A stretch of DNA of 25,078 nt from Lachnospiraceae bacterium UBA1760 (GTDB lineage: Bacteria > Bacillota > Clostridia > Lachnospirales > Lachnospiraceae). The DNA is taken from assembly GCA_002314775.1 (NCBI GenBank), contig DCHE01000027.1, forward strand, positions 1 to 25,078, read 5' to 3'. The translations under genes were made by a program, and so were the position numbers. The notes beneath the pieces are model-generated. The model searched no databases. It was not told the DNA's origin and worked only from the letters and a program-made list of their open reading frames with translations. How positions within the stretch are numbered: the first letter of the stretch is position 1; every line of letters begins with the position of its first letter. Below are positions 22,412-25,078 of the stretch, one piece after another.

Positions 22412-22439
22412 TAGTTACTATTCTGTAGTTACTATTCTG
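22412..22439. repeat. Two tandem 14-bp direct repeats upstream of the lipoprotein gene
   Basis: TAGTTACTATTCTG occurs twice in a row without a gap, about 30-60 nt upstream of the lipoprotein ATG. This spacing would suit a transcription factor site or a recent slip duplication. No convincing -35/-10 pair was found in the 280-nt gap upstream of the lipoprotein gene; the rest of that gap shows nothing I can name. Confidence 0.8.
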
Positions 22440-22631
22440 CATACTGTTTTTAAGGCATCGCCTGTTTGAACTATACTGCTTGCATATTACCTCGCTCTTT
22501 TCGTTTTTTATGTAAAGTCCGGGTAGAAAGCAGTAAAAAAAACTTAACTCATATTCTAACTGACTATTCTATATATGTCCATCCGCCTTAATGATTATAT
22601 TACGTAAGTATCAGGTTTATTTATGGTAAAT

Positions 22632-22672
22632 CAGTCACCAAATCCATTATATATAAATAGATCTGGTGACTG
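22632..22672. terminator. Hairpin downstream of the AAA-peptidase gene
   Basis: CAGTCACCAAATC (22632-22644) and GATCTGGTGACTG (22660-22672) form a 13-bp stem with one mismatch, a G-U pair on the minus strand, around an AT-rich 15-nt loop. It is 12 nt after the stop of the AAA-peptidase gene. The stem is not followed by a clear U-run on the minus strand, so termination may be weak. Confidence 0.55.
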
Positions 22673-22683
22673 TGTATTATTAT

Positions 22684-24258
22684 TTATGCAGCTAAATGGA
22701 ACATATCAAGCTTGGCCTTAAGCTCCTCGCCCGTTACCTGGCGCTTCTTTAAGAGAAATCTGCCCTCTGTCTCGATAAACCTTCTGTACCTTGTGAGAAG
22801 CTTTGTTGACTCTCTGTCTGCTTCCTTGATAAAGTCCATGGCAGTTGTAACTCCAAGCTCACCCATGGCATATTCTGAGACCATGGCCTCTGCCACATCC
22901 CTTGCCTGCTTAAAGTCTGAGCTGCAGCCTGTGCTTGAATTGCCAAGAAGAAGCTTCTCTGCATTTCTTCCGGAAATGCATATTACCAAATAGCTTCTCA
23001 GCTGCTCTTCTGTCATATTTCCCTTTACCACGTCAAGAGTGACGTGACCAAGAGAACCAATCTGGTCCTTGATTGTGATGCACTCAGGAACTCTTCCACT
23101 ATGAATGGATGCAATGGCGTGTCCTAGCTCGTGGTAGGCTGTTCTGAGTCTTTCTTCATCAGTAATCTCATCAGGATTATGCATATGCTCACAGCCTGCA
23201 ATCACCTCGATTAGCTCACTGACTTTAGGGATATCGTCCTGATTTATTCTGGTTACATTTGTAAGACTTCTCTTTGCTCTCTTGATAAGAGTCTGCTGGA
23301 ATACCTGGTCACAGAAGCGTCCATTTCCAAAGTTATCCATAACGCTAAAGTAGTCGCAAACGTCACTGAATCTGTCGAGGGCCTTCCTGCTAATCTTAAA
23401 GCCTGACTTAGTGCAAAGCCTCTTGAATATCTCTGTAAGCTCAGAAAGCTTATAATCAGGGAACATAAGCTTGTAATCAAAGCGTGATGCAAAACCTGAG
23501 TTAGACTCGATTAAAGCCTTCATCTCTCGCGGATAGCCTGCAAGGACAAATGCTGTGTCACCCTTATGCTCCATCATTGCTGTGAGGAGTACATTTACTG
23601 CCTGACTGCCAAAATCATTATCAGAGCCGCCAAAGAGCGAGTAGGCCTCATCGATAAATATAACTCCGCCGTAGCCCTCGCTAAGAGCATCCTTAGTCTT
23701 TTCCTCAGTCTCACCAATATGCGCCCCAACAAGGTCCTTTCTCTCAAGAACTGTAACCTTATTTGTCTTAAGCACCTTCATGGCAAAGAGTCTGTCCGCA
23801 AGAAGACGGGCAACTGTAGTCTTTCCAGTGCCATTATCCTCAATCAGCTCTACCGGAAATACCTTAGTGCCATTTGTCATTATATTGGTCTCACTGATAG
23901 TAATAATACCATTTCTTCCGCAGAGCTTGGCAATCTGCGTCGCAAGTACCTGACCATCCGCAGGGCACTCTGCTTTTATAAGCATGTTGCAGACCATTGG
24001 GTTTTTCTCGTCCTTAAGCTTGGTTAGGTTTAAACGCTGATAGTGAAGGTTGAAGATAGACTCCACCTCTTTTAAGGACTCGCTGTCAAGGTTATTTCTT
24101 CTCATTAAGCTCATCGCACCACTTACCTGGATATCAATAAGCTTCTCCTTCTGCTTAATCTCATCCATTCTCGCTAAAGAAACGGTCTTGATTGCAGTAT
24201 TTACGTCTATAGCTACATTTGTTTTTTCTGGATTATTTGGTGTATTGGCGTTATTCAT
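22684..24258 (-). CDS. Soluble AAA+ ATPase (CbxX/SpoVK-like) fused to an FtsH-type M41 peptidase
   Basis: 524 residues, no membrane helix or signal peptide. The helical N-terminus (1-88) is followed by NMLIKAECPADGQVLATQIAKL (91-112), which reads like a worn-out CbxX P-loop segment. A fuller AAA+ domain follows: Walker A EDNGTGKTT (140-148, first Gly of GxxxxGKT replaced by Glu), LVGAHIGETEEKT, Walker B VIFIDEAYS (199-207) and FASRF with the likely arginine finger. Residues about 365-524 match the M41 domain of FtsH: HELGHAIA (zinc His376/His380, catalytic Glu377), GHVTLD, SGRNAEKLLLG, and third zinc ligand Asp448 in STGCSSDFKQARDVA. It probably unfolds and degrades soluble proteins. GAGG 8 nt before the ATG. 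Promoter not clear; terminator of the next gene lies upstream. Confidence 0.87.
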   Translation of the reverse strand: MNNANTPNNPEKTNVAIDVNTAIKTVSLARMDEIKQKEKLIDIQVSGAMSLMRRNNLDSESLKEVESIFNLHYQRLNLTKLKDEKNPMVCNMLIKAECPADGQVLATQIAKLCGRNGIITISETNIMTNGTKVFPVELIEDNGTGKTTVARLLADRLFAMKVLKTNKVTVLERKDLVGAHIGETEEKTKDALSEGYGGVIFIDEAYSLFGGSDNDFGSQAVNVLLTAMMEHKGDTAFVLAGYPREMKALIESNSGFASRFDYKLMFPDYKLSELTEIFKRLCTKSGFKISRKALDRFSDVCDYFSVMDNFGNGRFCDQVFQQTLIKRAKRSLTNVTRINQDDIPKVSELIEVIAGCEHMHNPDEITDEERLRTAYHELGHAIASIHSGRVPECITIKDQIGSLGHVTLDVVKGNMTEEQLRSYLVICISGRNAEKLLLGNSSTGCSSDFKQARDVAEAMVSEYAMGELGVTTAMDFIKEADRESTKLLTRYRRFIETEGRFLLKKRQVTGEELKAKLDMFHLAA

Positions 24259-24340
24259 AATTAATACCTCGCTTTATTATTCTTATGCCTAAGCTACTGG
24301 GTAGCCCTAATTAAACATAAGAGTGCAGGGTTTAAAAAAG

Positions 24341-24377
24341 AAAAAAGTGGCGTCAACCTTTTTAAGGTTAACGCCAC
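24341..24377 (-). terminator. Intrinsic terminator of the four-helix membrane protein gene
   Basis: On the minus strand GTGGCGTTAACCTT pairs with AAGGTTGACGCCAC (14 bp with one G-U pair, 3-nt loop) and is followed by TTTTTT. It lies about 15 nt after the stop codon of the gene at 24393 and separates it from the AAA-peptidase gene. Confidence 0.92.
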
Positions 24378-24392
24378 CAAAGAATCAATTAA

Positions 24393-25073
24393 TTAGACCA
24401 TATCTGCGTCTATATCTTCTCCATAATTTGGAATGAACTTCTGGAAGGCCTTCTTCTGGAATTTTGGCTCAATAATCATAATTACGATAAGAGCAACAAC
24501 AAAATCAAGAATAAGTCCTACTGGAAATGACTTAGCAAACTGTCTTCCAAAGGTTGGGCCGCCGTCAGCTTCCATTCCCTTAATCTGACCTGTGAGCTCG
24601 CCCTGTGAAGCCTTAAGCTCACCAATCTTTGCTCCGTCTGTTTCATGCTCAAGCTGTGCCTCAACTCCAGCAAGTGCCTGCTTCTTACCCTCTAACTCCT
24701 GCTCAAAGCCCTTCCTTGAATTTGGAAGTGCAAATAAGCTGATTGAAACGATTGTCATAACGAGACAGATGAGTGGAGTGTAGATTAAGTCTGATACTAA
24801 GCTCTCAATGAGAAGTGTCTTAAACTCACCCTTCTTAAGGTTGTGCTTTGCCTCAAGGTTATCATTGATCTTCTTCATTGGTACAATAAATCCAATTGCA
24901 ATAGCGATAATAGTTGCAATTACAAAGGATACCAAAAATGATGAAATAAAGCCTGGTACAGTAAAGTGTCCGCTGGCAATGTTGCCGTGTAATGAACCAA
25001 CGAGTGACATTGTGAAACTCATTGCGATTCCCATTCTGATTCCCATATATTTTGAGATTTTCTTTTCTATCAT
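24393..25073 (-). CDS. Four-helix membrane protein with charged coiled-coil loop, unknown function
   Basis: 226 residues. Membrane helices lie near 10-30, 42-66, 92-117 and 183-203. A charged helical loop between helices 3 and 4 (about 118-165; RKGFEQELEGKKQALAGVEAQLEHETDG and onward) is a predicted coiled coil, interrupted by GGPTFGRQ. The first and fourth helices with IVPMKK and MIIEPKFQKK resemble two copies of a two-helix unit, loosely similar to the DUF2798 family. I do not recognise the protein with certainty. The ATG lies 5 nt from the window edge, so the ribosome binding site and promoter are outside; the start is not checked. It ends with a strong terminator and is probably a single gene or the last gene of a unit. 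Confidence 0.75.
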   Translation of the reverse strand: MIEKKISKYMGIRMGIAMSFTMSLVGSLHGNIASGHFTVPGFISSFLVSFVIATIIAIAIGFIVPMKKINDNLEAKHNLKKGEFKTLLIESLVSDLIYTPLICLVMTIVSISLFALPNSRKGFEQELEGKKQALAGVEAQLEHETDGAKIGELKASQGELTGQIKGMEADGGPTFGRQFAKSFPVGLILDFVVALIVIMIIEPKFQKKAFQKFIPNYGEDIDADMV

Positions 25074-25078
25074 AATAA

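Noticed and set aside
23566..24027. Open frame of 153 codons on the plus strand antisense to the AAA-peptidase gene
   Set aside because: No ribosome binding site, no recognisable domain, and the minus-strand frame carries conserved motifs; it is a shadow frame.

Overview
The window looks like the chromosome of a low-GC Firmicute of class Clostridia, most likely a Lachnospiraceae relative (Butyrivibrio/Lachnospira-like). The basis is strong AGGAGG-type ribosome binding sites, AT-rich sigma-A promoters, U-tailed intrinsic terminators, several large c-di-GMP genes and a LacI-type sensor fused to GGDEF. The family assignment is inference. I see no rRNA, tRNA, CRISPR array, phage or insertion sequence. 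Fifteen intact protein genes and one broken gene fill the window, mostly on the minus strand.

Left edge (1-2318, plus strand): a bacterial TMEM43-family membrane protein and a cytosolic parvulin-type prolyl isomerase with its own promoter, closed by a bidirectional terminator. A large MalT/LuxR-like STAND regulator (2319-4682, minus) follows, with its own promoter and a hairpin in its leader.

Centre-left (4843-10661, minus) is the most unusual locus. It is a five-gene operon with a near-consensus promoter and a terminal hairpin: DltA-like adenylation enzyme, fold-III PLP decarboxylase-like protein, acyl carrier protein, AlgI/DltB-type MBOAT acyltransferase and a membrane-anchored SGNH protein. 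It has the logic of the dlt system (activate an amino acid, load it on a carrier, move it across the membrane, esterify an envelope polymer). The added PLP enzyme and departures from DltA, DltB and DltD suggest a different acyl group. A MATE exporter lies just upstream, behind its own terminator.

Centre (12253-19273, minus): two c-di-GMP proteins (response regulator with degenerate GGDEF and intact EAL; sugar-binding-type sensor with intact GGDEF), a short-chain dehydrogenase and a split ABCG-type exporter. The exporter ATPase carries an N-terminal membrane domain, and its leader holds a promoter directly followed by a terminator hairpin. A thioredoxin reductase lies upstream.

Right side (20377-25078): a plus-strand 7TM-GGDEF gene broken by a frameshift that fits a loss of about 10 nt, a convergent lipoprotein gene, a soluble protein combining a CbxX/SpoVK-like AAA+ domain with an FtsH-type M41 zinc peptidase domain, and a four-helix membrane protein with a charged coiled-coil loop. 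Start codons were moved inward from the longest open frame in many genes where a clear ribosome binding site decides the start.
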